A stretch of DNA of 64,000 bases from Psychrobacter sp. MF31. GTDB lineage: Bacteria; Pseudomonadota; Gammaproteobacteria; Pseudomonadales; Moraxellaceae. The stretch is from contig NZ_JABBDX010000001.1 in assembly GCF_012847335.1 (NCBI RefSeq), forward strand, positions 1 to 64,000, read 5' to 3'. The position numbers and the translations under genes were made by a program. The notes beneath the pieces were generated by a model that saw nothing but the letters and a program-made list of their open reading frames with translations, had not been told where the DNA came from and searched no databases. Shown piece by piece: positions 37,285 through 46,187 of this stretch; position 1 is the first letter of the stretch, and each line of letters begins with the position of its first letter.

Positions 37285-38259
37285 ATGCAGTGGCTAAAGC
37301 GCGCTCGGCGATTTGTTTATGACATTTTGCAAAATGATGATCATGACAGCTTGCTGAGCCGCTATGTCGATTATTTCTTAATTGTTTTGATCATGACCAA
37401 CGTTGCGGCGGTGATTGTTGAGTCGGTTGACAGTTGGTATTATCCTTATCAAGCATATTTTAAAGCCTTTGAGCATTTTTCGATTGCCGTGTTTTCTATT
37501 GAGTTTTTGCTTCGGCTTTGGAGTGTGGCAGAAGCCAAACCTGATAACACGACTTGGCGGCAGCGCTGGCAGTGGTTGACCAGTCCATCTGCGCTCATTG
37601 ATTTAGCAGCGATTGCGCCGGCGTTTTTAAATTATTTTGTCAGTATCGATTTGCGTTTTTTACGAATTCTAAGGTTATTTAGGATTTTAAAATTAACGCG
37701 CTATTTTGCCTCTTTGCGCATTTTATTGGTGGTGATTAATAAAGAACGTGGCTCGTTTCAAGCGGTGATTTTTATTTTAATCATCATGATTGTCACGGCA
37801 TCGAGCGGCATTTATTTGGTTGAAAATCGCGCTCAGCCTGAGGAGTTTGAGTCGATTCCCAAGGCGATGTGGTGGGCGGTAGTAACGCTTACGACGGTAG
37901 GCTATGGTGATGTGACGCCCATTACCACGGCAGGGAAAATATTAGGGGCGCTCATTACGATTCTTGGGGTAGGGCTTGCCGCGCTTCCGGCGGGTATTTT
38001 AGCAACGGGGCTTGCCAATGAGCTTGCCTCACGCCGCGAGGAGCTTGAGCAAGAGTTTCGTGAGTCGTTAATGGATGGCGATTTTGATTTGGTGCAAAAT
38101 CAAACCAGAATAGATGCTATCCGCCGAAAGCTGGGTCTTGATAAAGAGCAGGCTCAAGATATTGTGCTGCAAGTGCTTCGAGAGCAGGCGCTTGCCGCTC
38201 GCGAAGCTGAAGTGAAAAAAAAGCATTTTTGTCCCAATTGCGGCGAAGCGTTGGATTAA
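37285..38259 (+). CDS. Voltage-gated-type potassium channel with C-terminal zinc knuckle
   Basis: 324 residues with six transmembrane helices. The S4-like segment RFLRILRLFRILKLTRYF has a basic residue at nearly every third position. The pore helix and selectivity filter are WWAVVTLTTVGYGDVTP (about residue 200), so it should be K+ selective. A helical cytoplasmic C-terminus follows and ends KKHFCPNCGEALD, a single CxxC knuckle that is half a zinc ribbon. The family is KvAP/Kch-like. It probably sits in a two-gene unit with the 75-residue zinc-ribbon protein. Confidence 0.9.
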   Translation: MQWLKRARRFVYDILQNDDHDSLLSRYVDYFLIVLIMTNVAAVIVESVDSWYYPYQAYFKAFEHFSIAVFSIEFLLRLWSVAEAKPDNTTWRQRWQWLTSPSALIDLAAIAPAFLNYFVSIDLRFLRILRLFRILKLTRYFASLRILLVVINKERGSFQAVIFILIIMIVTASSGIYLVENRAQPEEFESIPKAMWWAVVTLTTVGYGDVTPITTAGKILGALITILGVGLAALPAGILATGLANELASRREELEQEFRESLMDGDFDLVQNQTRIDAIRRKLGLDKEQAQDIVLQVLREQALAAREAEVKKKHFCPNCGEALD

Positions 38260-38333
38260 CTTAGTTTAAATTTACTAATCAGTTTAGCTTTTAACCAATT
38301 GAGGTTTTAAATAAGTTAGCCGCTGCTCAACTG

Positions 38334-38987
38334 TTATAGCTGGGACGATGGCACAACAAGTGCTCGGGTCAGTTCGCGACCGACAAACTGCGCTGCTTCT
38401 GGAATGTCTTTATTGGTTAAATTTAAGTTTTGCATGGTCAATTGCCAATCATCGATTTGCTTTTCAAGCTGAGCAACCCAAATCATTTTACAGCCTTTTG
38501 CCAGTGTCTTTAAATCTAGCGTAAAAGCGCGGTTGCCCTCGTCATCGCTTAAATGAATCTCGCCTGCATTGACCTGATTAAAATCTTGACCAAAATAGGA
38601 GCTGGCAATCAGCGCAATTTTACTGATATTGGCAGGAAGTTTGCTTAAATAAATGCGGATTTGTTCTTGGTCAAGCGGCGCGTGATACATGGCTTCAAAG
38701 CCGCGATCTTTACCGGTTAAGCTGTCACCTTGATGGCGAACGGCTTCTGCTTTATCACGAAGCTCTTTGAACCAAACGATATCTTGAATAAGGCAAGCAT
38801 CATCATAAAGGACGCAGCTTAAATCAAGGTCAATCCCGCCTTGGTTTTCTTTTAGGCGCTGCAAAATGCTCTTTTTTTTGTCAGGTGGAGTAAAGTCATA
38901 ATTTAAAGCAAACAGTAAAATATCAGAGGTCAACCCAAGACCGCTTAAGCTGTCGGACATGACGGGTTTAATTTTAGCTTCTAACAT
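38334..38987 (-). CDS. TerD-family protein
   Basis: 217 residues. The TerD core is recognisable: IDLDLSCVLYDDACLIQDIVWF (acidic calcium-binding strand, here without the usual Ala), HQGDSLTGKDRG and SKIALIASSYFGQDFNQV. TerD proteins bind calcium and occur in tellurite-resistance and phage-exclusion loci, but single copies such as this one have unknown roles. AAGGAT lies 5 nt before the ATG. The WYL regulator gene is 56 bp upstream on the same strand, so the two are probably co-transcribed. Confidence 0.85.
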   Translation of the reverse strand: MLEAKIKPVMSDSLSGLGLTSDILLFALNYDFTPPDKKKSILQRLKENQGGIDLDLSCVLYDDACLIQDIVWFKELRDKAEAVRHQGDSLTGKDRGFEAMYHAPLDQEQIRIYLSKLPANISKIALIASSYFGQDFNQVNAGEIHLSDDEGNRAFTLDLKTLAKGCKMIWVAQLEKQIDDWQLTMQNLNLTNKDIPEAAQFVGRELTRALVVPSSQL

Positions 38988-39043
38988 GATTATCCTTGTT
39001 ATAAGTTATTGTTATTTATAAAATTGATCACTTGCTTTATGGG

Positions 39044-40165
39044 TTAAGTTGTTTTTTCATCGAGGCTGGCAGCCTCATCGTCATTATGATTTTTGTCATC
39101 ATAAATCGCTTGGTCAAGAACCGCGTGGTAAAGCGCATCAGGCTTTGCGCCAAGAAAACCGCTACCAAAGCCGCGAAGCCACCAAACAAGCTGCGAGGTG
39201 AGATTTACCGTCGCTTTAATGGTCAGCGTATCATCGTCATTAAAGATCACTTGCTGATCCGGACTCAGTTTACTTTCGGTCAAACTTCTTCCGGCTTTTG
39301 AAGTAAAACGCAGCTCAACGCTGGTATTTTTGCCAAAATCTGGAAGCTGGCTTAATAATGGATGAGAAAATCCCATCACGCCAGAGTCCAAATAGCGGTC
39401 AATCTCAAAGTCCGGAGGCGTTTGCGCGGCTGACTCTAAAATGTCAACTTGGGTAAAGCGGTGCAAAGCAAAGGTTCGGATAACGGCATCGACATCGTCC
39501 ACTCGAGTGGCAAGCAGGTAGATGATGACGCCGCGCTGAATGATGGCAATGGGATTTAAAATATATTCGCTCGCTTGCGTGTGATTGCTTCGGGTATAGT
39601 CAGCGCGGATTTGCAATTGATAAAACAGCGCATGATAAATGTGATCTTTACTGTCCAAGTCAATGGCAGGGGCAATGAGCGGCTGAGTGGCAGGCTCAAT
39701 GCGAACGCGATCAAGCCAAGAGTGGGTGACTTTGCTGTTTTTAAGTTGCCGGCGCGCCAAATCAAACCACGGAAACAGCTCATCTAAAATCGCAGGCGGC
39801 AGCAGCTGAGTTAGGTTTGCTTCAACCATATTAAAGGCAACGGCTTGCGATAAATTCATGTGCGGTAAGCTTTGCAAGGGCGCGTCATCTTTCCAGCGCC
39901 AGCCTTGCGGATTGGCGTTGTTTTTTTCGATTGGAAAGCGCTTAGCAAGGGCGTTTAAGTCGCGCTGAACGGTTCGCAAGCTGATGTCAAACCCTGAAAG
40001 CTTAAGCTGCTCATAAATGTGCGCCGTTCCGACCCAACGATGGCGCTGAAGCTGTGACAGCACTTGCCATTGCCGAGCGGTGGTGGCGGCGCTATGACGG
40101 CTGTCACCGTTGTCATGAGCTTCAAGATCGTTATTTTGGGTGGTCAAAGAGTCAGAAGTGGTCAT
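39044..40165 (-). CDS. WYL-domain transcriptional regulator
   Basis: 373 residues. A winged helix-turn-helix at about 30-90 contains VLSQLQRHRWVGTAHIYEQL and SLRTVQRDLNALAKRF (recognition helix). The central WYL domain has SEYILNPIAIIQRGVIIYLLA and FALHRFTQVDIL, and a WCX-like C-terminal region follows (WWLRGFGSGF). Such regulators bind nucleic acids or nucleotides and often control defence or stress genes. It lies directly upstream of the TerD gene, and a perfect 12-bp inverted repeat (40235-40263) lies 70 bp before its start, a plausible operator. Confidence 0.88.
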   Translation of the reverse strand: MTTSDSLTTQNNDLEAHDNGDSRHSAATTARQWQVLSQLQRHRWVGTAHIYEQLKLSGFDISLRTVQRDLNALAKRFPIEKNNANPQGWRWKDDAPLQSLPHMNLSQAVAFNMVEANLTQLLPPAILDELFPWFDLARRQLKNSKVTHSWLDRVRIEPATQPLIAPAIDLDSKDHIYHALFYQLQIRADYTRSNHTQASEYILNPIAIIQRGVIIYLLATRVDDVDAVIRTFALHRFTQVDILESAAQTPPDFEIDRYLDSGVMGFSHPLLSQLPDFGKNTSVELRFTSKAGRSLTESKLSPDQQVIFNDDDTLTIKATVNLTSQLVWWLRGFGSGFLGAKPDALYHAVLDQAIYDDKNHNDDEAASLDEKTT

Positions 40166-40234
40166 TGAGCGCCTTTATTTGATTACTTTTTACAGTTTTT
40201 TTACTTTCTTATAAGATTTATTATCGCTAGCATG

Positions 40235-40263
40235 CTGCCATGATAAGGCAATTATCATGGCAG
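40235..40263. repeat. Perfect 12-bp inverted repeat upstream of the WYL regulator
   Basis: CTGCCATGATAA at 40235-40246 and TTATCATGGCAG at 40252-40263 are exact reverse complements around a 5-nt loop. Flanking GCTAG/CTAGC arms extend the symmetry. It lies 33 bp past the end of the Lon-like gene and 70 bp before the WYL gene, both on the minus strand. No T run follows, so an operator or processing hairpin is more likely than a terminator. Confidence 0.75.
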
Positions 40264-40295
40264 AAATGGGCTAGCTCGTCTAGCGGCTTCAGTAG

Positions 40296-43049
40296 TTATT
40301 CCTTATCAGTATCTTTTTGATTAGGTTCTTCTGATTTGGGAATTTTAGGCGACTTTTTCTTTGACGGTTTTTTCTTATTGTTCGCTTTTTTCTTGCCCTT
40401 TTTTTCGCTTTTTTTATCTATGGCTTCGTCATCGTCTTGGTCATCATCCCAAAGCGTCAGCCGCGACAGTATCTTGCCAAACAAGCTGTGCTTTTGAAAG
40501 TTGCCTTTTTTGTTAAGCGTATCAATCGGGATGGCAGTCATGAGGCTTAGCGCTTCATTTAAGGTGTTGACGCCAAAAATTTGAAATTGACCGTCATTGA
40601 CCGCGCGAATGATGTCATCACGAAGCATGAGCTGTTTGGTATTTGCCATCGGAATGATCACGCCTTGATTTCCGGTTAAGCCTTGCTCCATACAAGCATC
40701 AAAAAATCCGGCGATTTTGGCATTGATGCCGCCAACCGCTTGAATTTCGCCAAGCTGATTCATTGATCCTGTGATGGCAAATGATTGATTAATCGGGACA
40801 TTGGCTAAGGCAGACAGCAGGGCGCAAGCTTCGCTGACAGTGGCGCTATCGCCGTCAATGTGGGCGTAGCTTTGCTCAAAAGCTAATGAAGCGCTAAAGT
40901 TGAGCGTGTGATGCTGGCTAAATAAGGCGCGAAGGTAGCTGGTCATGATCAGCATACCTTTAGCGTGAAGGCTGCCGCCCAAATCAACATCGCGCTCAAT
41001 GTCCAAAATATCGCCCGATCCGGTGTTCGGCTGAATGACGGCGGTCAATCGCGCGGGCATGCCAAATTCGCTATCGGCGTAGCTGACAACGGTGAGGGCG
41101 TTGACTTGACCGACGGCAAATCCAGTGGTGTTGATAAGCTGTTGACCGTTTTTTAGCTCATCCCAATATAAATCGCGCAAGTATCCTGAGCGCTCATCCA
41201 TATCAACAATAGCGCGATCAACATGGCGGGCGCTGACCATACGCTCATTTTGTTTGCGGGCGTGGCGATCAGATTCATGAAGCAATTTGATCAGCCGATC
41301 GCTATGCAGGCTTAAGCGGTTTTGGTCTTCAGCTTGCAAGCTTAAATGCTCAAGTAGCGCGGCTTGAGCGCTACTATCAAAGGGCAATAAATTGGCGGCG
41401 TGAATAATATCTGCCATTTTGGCAACCAGCGCCAATTCATGCTCAGGCGTTCTTGACACGTCATCATGAAAATCGGCGCGGACTTTAAATACCGCGTCAA
41501 ACTCTGGCTCAAGCTCAAGCAGCTCGTAATAAACGTCCGCCTCGCCAAGCAAAATCACTTTGATATCCAAATCAATCGGACTTGGCGCAAGCGATAGGCT
41601 GCCTGTCAAGGTGAGCATTTGCTCAAGACTCGACATTTTGATTTTTCCCGATTGCAGCGCGCGCTTGAGCCCTTGCCAAGCATAAGGGTGCTCAAGTAAA
41701 GAGTTGGCTTCAAGCAGCAAATAGCCGCCATTAGCACGGTGCAACGCGCCGGCGCGAATCATGCTGACATCGGTGGTCACTGTGCCAAGTTGGGTGATTT
41801 GCTCAACGTGACCGAGTAAATTAAAATGCGTTGGCATGTCCTCAAAAATAATCGGCGCGCCGCTCCCAGCTTTGTGACTGACCAAAATATTAACCGCATA
41901 TCGGCTTGGCGTTGCCGCAAAAACAGCGGCAATAAACTCTTCATCATCGGCGTTAACAATGCGCTCAACGTGATTGACCATATCCTCCATCATGGCTTGC
42001 AAAAATTCAATGACCACAGGATGCTTGGCAAATTGCTTTTGAATTTTGTTAAATAATGGTGCAAGCGTGCGTTTGGCAATATCGCGATGCAGCGCTTCAA
42101 TAGCGTCATTGGCGGCATCTTCTAATTGCTCAAGCTCAATGGTTAACTGATTGAGCCGTTTTTGCATGTGGTTTTTTTGAGCAAAGTTATGGCGCGGCTC
42201 ATCACTATCTGGCGCTGACTTTGCCAATGGCTTTTCAGATAACGCTAAGCCTTCATGATCAGCGCGACTGTCGTCCGTATGGTCTTGGTCTGGCAGCTCG
42301 CTTGGATGAACGAACATGGCTTTATTATCAAAAGCGCGAAAGGTCAGCGTTAAATCAAACTGCTTGCCCTCAGCACTTAACTCATCATAAGCTTGACTTT
42401 CTTTTTGGTGGGTGTCGTTTTTAATCGCTTCAATTTGGCTTTGGTATTGCTCACTGCGAAAGCGCTGGCTTAAGCGTTTTTTGGCGTTTTGCCAAAGCTG
42501 ATTGATTTGCGCTTGCAGTTTGCAAAGCTCACCTGCAGGCAAGCGAATGGCAATCGGCGCTCGCGGGTCATTAAAATTATGAACATAGCCCCAGTCGTCC
42601 GGCGTTTTAGCAGATTTTGCAATCTCTTTGAGCAATCTTGTGATAATGGTGCGCTTTCCCAACCCATTTTCGCCAGCAGCAAACACATGATAGCCATTAG
42701 CATGAATATCAAGCGCCGTTTGTAGCGCTTTAATGGCGCGTTTTTGACCAAAACCAACATCAAGCGGCGGCGCTTTTTGCGTATCTTTTGGTAGCGCTTC
42801 CAAATCACTAAAGCGTTTAAGCGCAGTCACTGGAATTTGGCAGCGCTTAACGATTTTAAGGTATTCGGCACTTGGCGCACAGGCTTGCACGGTTGTCGCT
42901 GTTTTTAAACGGTCAGCCATATCGTCAGGTTCTGATGGCTTTGGCAGACTATCGGTATCAATCACTTTAACCTTCACGTTATGCTTTAAGTCAGACGTTT
43001 TGGTCAACTGGGAAGGTTTTTTGGTATTTATAATAAGAGAATCAGTCAT
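40296..43049 (-). CDS. ATP-dependent Lon-like (LonB-type) protease
   Basis: About 917 residues of the AAA_32/LonB_AAA-LID class that ends in a Lon proteolytic domain. The Walker A is GENGLGKRT, a variant ending in Arg-Thr. The catalytic dyad is Ser735 in DGDSATVSEA and Lys778 in GGINAKIAGFF (numbered from the chosen ATG). A long charged insert lies in the N-terminal third. The last 60 residues are acidic and then strongly Lys-rich, which is unusual. A TTG at 43076 could extend it by nine residues; the ATG at 43049 is preferred, although neither has a strong ribosome-binding site. Confidence 0.88.
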   Translation of the reverse strand: MTDSLIINTKKPSQLTKTSDLKHNVKVKVIDTDSLPKPSEPDDMADRLKTATTVQACAPSAEYLKIVKRCQIPVTALKRFSDLEALPKDTQKAPPLDVGFGQKRAIKALQTALDIHANGYHVFAAGENGLGKRTIITRLLKEIAKSAKTPDDWGYVHNFNDPRAPIAIRLPAGELCKLQAQINQLWQNAKKRLSQRFRSEQYQSQIEAIKNDTHQKESQAYDELSAEGKQFDLTLTFRAFDNKAMFVHPSELPDQDHTDDSRADHEGLALSEKPLAKSAPDSDEPRHNFAQKNHMQKRLNQLTIELEQLEDAANDAIEALHRDIAKRTLAPLFNKIQKQFAKHPVVIEFLQAMMEDMVNHVERIVNADDEEFIAAVFAATPSRYAVNILVSHKAGSGAPIIFEDMPTHFNLLGHVEQITQLGTVTTDVSMIRAGALHRANGGYLLLEANSLLEHPYAWQGLKRALQSGKIKMSSLEQMLTLTGSLSLAPSPIDLDIKVILLGEADVYYELLELEPEFDAVFKVRADFHDDVSRTPEHELALVAKMADIIHAANLLPFDSSAQAALLEHLSLQAEDQNRLSLHSDRLIKLLHESDRHARKQNERMVSARHVDRAIVDMDERSGYLRDLYWDELKNGQQLINTTGFAVGQVNALTVVSYADSEFGMPARLTAVIQPNTGSGDILDIERDVDLGGSLHAKGMLIMTSYLRALFSQHHTLNFSASLAFEQSYAHIDGDSATVSEACALLSALANVPINQSFAITGSMNQLGEIQAVGGINAKIAGFFDACMEQGLTGNQGVIIPMANTKQLMLRDDIIRAVNDGQFQIFGVNTLNEALSLMTAIPIDTLNKKGNFQKHSLFGKILSRLTLWDDDQDDDEAIDKKSEKKGKKKANNKKKPSKKKSPKIPKSEEPNQKDTDKE

Positions 43050-43398
43050 AAACAAAAAGGCGCTCAATAAGGTCAATAAAAAGGTTTAAAAAAACAAGAT
43101 TTAAAAAAATAAGGTTTGAAAAAAAATAAGACAAGACAATGAATAGGAAAACGAATATTGCTTGGATTAAACTAAGAATACCTGCGCTCAAAAAATTGCA
43201 CGGTTTAACACCACTTTTAATTTGAGCACAGGATAAGTTTACCCGCTTTTTTTGACAATGGCGTGATCGTCAGTCGCTTGATTGATAAAGGCTTAGACAT
43301 TGGGGCAATCTGCAACTATTCAATAGCGCGCCGCCATGATAAAATACGCGGTTTACATGCCCATTTTGGCAAGCGATGATGACAACTCAGAGGTTAAA
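43050..43398. other. Intergenic region between the Lon-like gene and rsmG
   Basis: About 350 bp between divergent genes. The part from 43085 to 43145 is A-rich with several AAAAAA tracts. The AGAGG site for rsmG lies at 43389-43393. No operator, RNA or terminator was recognised. Confidence 0.35.
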
Positions 43399-44082
43399 AT
43401 GACTGATAACCAAAATTTGACCGCAGCTTTTAGCTTTGCCAAGATTGGGTCGCAAGTGCCGTCGTTATTAGCCACGCTTACCAAGGCGGTCGCCGACTTA
43501 GGGTTATCGCTTAGCGAGCAGCAGTTTGGGCAATTGCTTAAATATCTAGATGGCTTGCTGCTTTGGAGCAAAGCGTATAATCTGACTGCCATCACGCGCC
43601 CTGAAGACGCTTTGGTAAAGCACCTCATCGATTGCTTGGCGATTATACCAAAATTACCGTCAGGGGATTTGTTAGATATTGGTACAGGAGCGGGGCTGCC
43701 ATCGGTGATTATTGCCATTTGTGAACCCAATCGCCTTTGTACCGCGCTTGATAGCAACCAAAAAAAAATTCGTTTTATTAAGCAAATTGCTAGTGAAATT
43801 GGGCTTGATAATATCATTCCGGTTGCCGCAAGGATTGAGGCGCATTCAGGAAGCTATGAGGTGATTACCTCGCGCGCGTTTGCAAGCCTTGATGATTTTG
43901 TTGCTGCGGCCGCGCCTTATTTAAAACCAAAAGGTAAGCTTTGTGCGATGAAAGGTAAAGCCCCACTTTTGGAGGAAATCTGTGCGCTTGAGCAAGATTG
44001 GCAACTCACCACGATTCAGCTTTTGGTACCAAACTTAAATGACAGTCGCCATTTGATTGAATTATCCCCAAAAAATGACTAA
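43399..44082 (+). CDS. rsmG: 16S rRNA (guanine-N7) methyltransferase
   Basis: About 227 residues. This enzyme methylates G527 of 16S rRNA; loss gives low-level streptomycin resistance in other bacteria. The SAM-binding motif LLDIGTGAGLPSVIIAI is clear, and YNLTAITRPEDALVKHLIDCL and the C-terminal GKLCAMKG match the family. An in-frame ATG lies at 43336, but the ATG at 43399 has AGAGG 5 nt upstream. It precedes parA, as it does in many gammaproteobacteria (gidB-parA-parB). Confidence 0.93.
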   Translation: MTDNQNLTAAFSFAKIGSQVPSLLATLTKAVADLGLSLSEQQFGQLLKYLDGLLLWSKAYNLTAITRPEDALVKHLIDCLAIIPKLPSGDLLDIGTGAGLPSVIIAICEPNRLCTALDSNQKKIRFIKQIASEIGLDNIIPVAARIEAHSGSYEVITSRAFASLDDFVAAAAPYLKPKGKLCAMKGKAPLLEEICALEQDWQLTTIQLLVPNLNDSRHLIELSPKND

Positions 44083-44148
44083 GCTTACAGCATAAAAAAG
44101 GCGGCTTAAAAAATCGCCTCCAAACCAGCTTTTAACTTGAGTAAATGT

Positions 44149-44949
44149 ATGGAAATCATTGCCATTGCCAACCAAAAAGGCGGAGTGGGAAAGACCACCA
44201 CAGCGGTAAATTTAGCAGCAAGCCTCGCGGCGCGAAAAAAACGCGTTTTGCTTATCGATCTTGACCCGCAAGGCAATGCTACCACGGGAACGGGTGTCGA
44301 TAAAAACAGCCTTGAGCAAACGATGGCGGATGTGTTACTCGATGGCGTACCGCTAAGTGACGCTATTCACCAAAGTCCGGCAGGATTTGACGTGATCGGT
44401 GCCAATCGGGAACTGGCGGGCATGGACATCACGCTTATGGGGCAAGCCAACAGCCATGAGTTGATGAAAAATGCGATGTCAGCGCTCATTGAGTTTCAAA
44501 AAAGCGTGGGGAAAAAGGGCTATGATTTTGTGATTATGGACTGCGCCCCAAGTTTGAATTTGCTGACCATTAATGCTTTGGTGGCAACTGATGGCGTGAT
44601 TATCCCCATGCAATGCGAATATTACGCGCTTGAAGGCTTGGCAGATTTGTCGCAAACCATTGATAGATTGACAGAATTAAATCCCAAATTGCACATTCGC
44701 GGCGTGGTCAGAACGCTGTTTGATGCCAGAAACACGCTTGCCAATGATGTCTCAAACGAGCTTGAAGCGCATTTTGGCAATATCATGTATAAAACGCACA
44801 TTCCAAGAAATATTCGCTTGGCAGAAGCGCCGGCTCACGGTATGCCAGTGCTTGCCTTTGAAAAACGCTCAAAAGGCGCTGAGGCGTATCAAAAGCTTGC
44901 TAATGAAGTCTTAAAACAAAGTAAAGCGTTAAAAAATAGCAGCTTTTAA
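44149..44949 (+). CDS. parA: Chromosome-partitioning ATPase ParA
   Basis: 266 residues. The deviant Walker A is IANQKGGVGKTTTAVNLAAS at the N-terminus, with the signature Lys, and the Walker A' and B regions follow (LLIDLDPQGNATTG, VIMDCAPSLNLLT). It is a chromosomal (Soj-type) protein with no helix-turn-helix. The nearest ATG follows a TTG at 44137 that has no ribosome-binding site, so the MEIIAIANQKGG start is preferred. It forms a unit with parB and segregates origins by binding ParB-parS complexes. Confidence 0.96.
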   Translation: MEIIAIANQKGGVGKTTTAVNLAASLAARKKRVLLIDLDPQGNATTGTGVDKNSLEQTMADVLLDGVPLSDAIHQSPAGFDVIGANRELAGMDITLMGQANSHELMKNAMSALIEFQKSVGKKGYDFVIMDCAPSLNLLTINALVATDGVIIPMQCEYYALEGLADLSQTIDRLTELNPKLHIRGVVRTLFDARNTLANDVSNELEAHFGNIMYKTHIPRNIRLAEAPAHGMPVLAFEKRSKGAEAYQKLANEVLKQSKALKNSSF

Positions 44950-45030
44950 GCAATCACTAGTATTGATGGCTTGGTTAATAACTTAAAAAGCGATAAAAGT
45001 TTCGATTATTGGTATTGAGGATAGGTAATC

Positions 45031-46134
45031 ATGGCGAAAAAAAGAGGGTTGGCCGCCAATCGAGGCTTAGATGCCTTACTTGGGTCAATCAAAAAAGAGA
45101 AGCAAATTGCCGCCACTGCACTTCAAGGCGATGCGCTCAGCCATGCCAATTCTAACCCTTCAGATGCGTTGGTCGAGCCTGACGACCAAAGCGCGCCTCA
45201 AAATCTATCCCAGCAAGCACCGTCTGAAAGTGAAGCTACAAGCCAAAATGAAAAAACGGCAGCTCGCAATGGCAGGTCACCGCGAGCCATCAAAGCGCGA
45301 AGCCAAGATTTGGCAGAAGACCAAGTCAGCTTGATCCAAATTGACGTTCAGCGTTTGCAAGCGGGTAAGTATCAGCCGCGCCGCGATATGAGCGAAACGG
45401 CGCTCAAAGAGCTTGCCGCGTCGATCGAGCAACACGGCATTATGCAGCCGATTGTCATCAGACCGCTACTGGCTCGCGAAGATAAAAGCCATGATGACGT
45501 CACTCATGAAATTATCGCAGGCGAGCGGCGCTGGCGAGCGGCAAAAATGGCGGGAAACTTGGTCATTCCGGCGATTGAGCGTGCGCTTTCTGACGAGCTT
45601 GCCATTGCTTTAGCGCTTATTGAAAACATCCAACGCGAAGACTTATCCGTCATTGAGCAAGCCGCTGCTTTACAGCGTTTTCATACCGAATTTGGCATGA
45701 GTCACGCCATGATTGCCGATGTGGTTGGCAAAGCGCGAACGACGGTATCAAACTTACTCAGGCTCAATCAGCTTCATGAAACGGTCAAAGACCATTTGGC
45801 AACCAATGCGTTAGATATGGGGCATGCGCGAACTTTGCTTGCGTTATCGCTCGATCAGCAGCCCATCATTGCCCAAAAGATCATCGATGGCGGTATGACC
45901 GTTCGTGATGCCGAGCGTTTGGTAAAGTCAATATTGCAACCAGAAGCTAAGCCTGCGTCCGAAAAAGTCCGCCGCAACCGCGATACTGAGCGCTTAATTG
46001 AGCGCTTAACCGAAACTTTAGGCGCTGAGGTGAAACTCAAACATAAAAAAGACGGTCAAGGCAGCGTTGAGATCTTTTTTCAAAGCGCCGAGGAGCTTTC
46101 AGCGTTGATCGCTCATTTGGGCGTGAATGATTAG
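45031..46134 (+). CDS. parB: Chromosome-partitioning protein ParB
   Basis: 367 residues, longer than the approximately 290 usual. The start KKRGLAANRGLDALLGSI is the ParA-contact motif. A low-complexity insert of about 65 residues (Gln, Ser, Asp, Glu) follows. The CTPase/DNA-binding core contains GKYQPRRDMSETALKELAAS, AGERRWRAAKMAG, ALIENIQREDLSVIEQAAAL and the helix-turn-helix VVGKARTTVSNLLRLNQL. The C-terminal dimerisation domain is present. No canonical parS site was found by eye in the window. Confidence 0.95.
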   Translation: MAKKRGLAANRGLDALLGSIKKEKQIAATALQGDALSHANSNPSDALVEPDDQSAPQNLSQQAPSESEATSQNEKTAARNGRSPRAIKARSQDLAEDQVSLIQIDVQRLQAGKYQPRRDMSETALKELAASIEQHGIMQPIVIRPLLAREDKSHDDVTHEIIAGERRWRAAKMAGNLVIPAIERALSDELAIALALIENIQREDLSVIEQAAALQRFHTEFGMSHAMIADVVGKARTTVSNLLRLNQLHETVKDHLATNALDMGHARTLLALSLDQQPIIAQKIIDGGMTVRDAERLVKSILQPEAKPASEKVRRNRDTERLIERLTETLGAEVKLKHKKDGQGSVEIFFQSAEELSALIAHLGVND

Positions 46135-46187
46135 CCATTATGGCTGCTTTGACTTTGCTGTAACTTGAATGCTACTTTGAGGCTTTT

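Noticed and set aside
38334-38987. Tellurite-resistance operon
   Set aside because: Only one TerD-like gene is present; no terZABCEF or tehAB genes nearby.
44137-46134. parS centromere sites near parAB
   Set aside because: No 16-bp palindrome close to the usual TGTTTCACGTGAAACA consensus was found by eye; a few isolated CACGTG hexamers elsewhere (for example near 11979) lack the flanking match.
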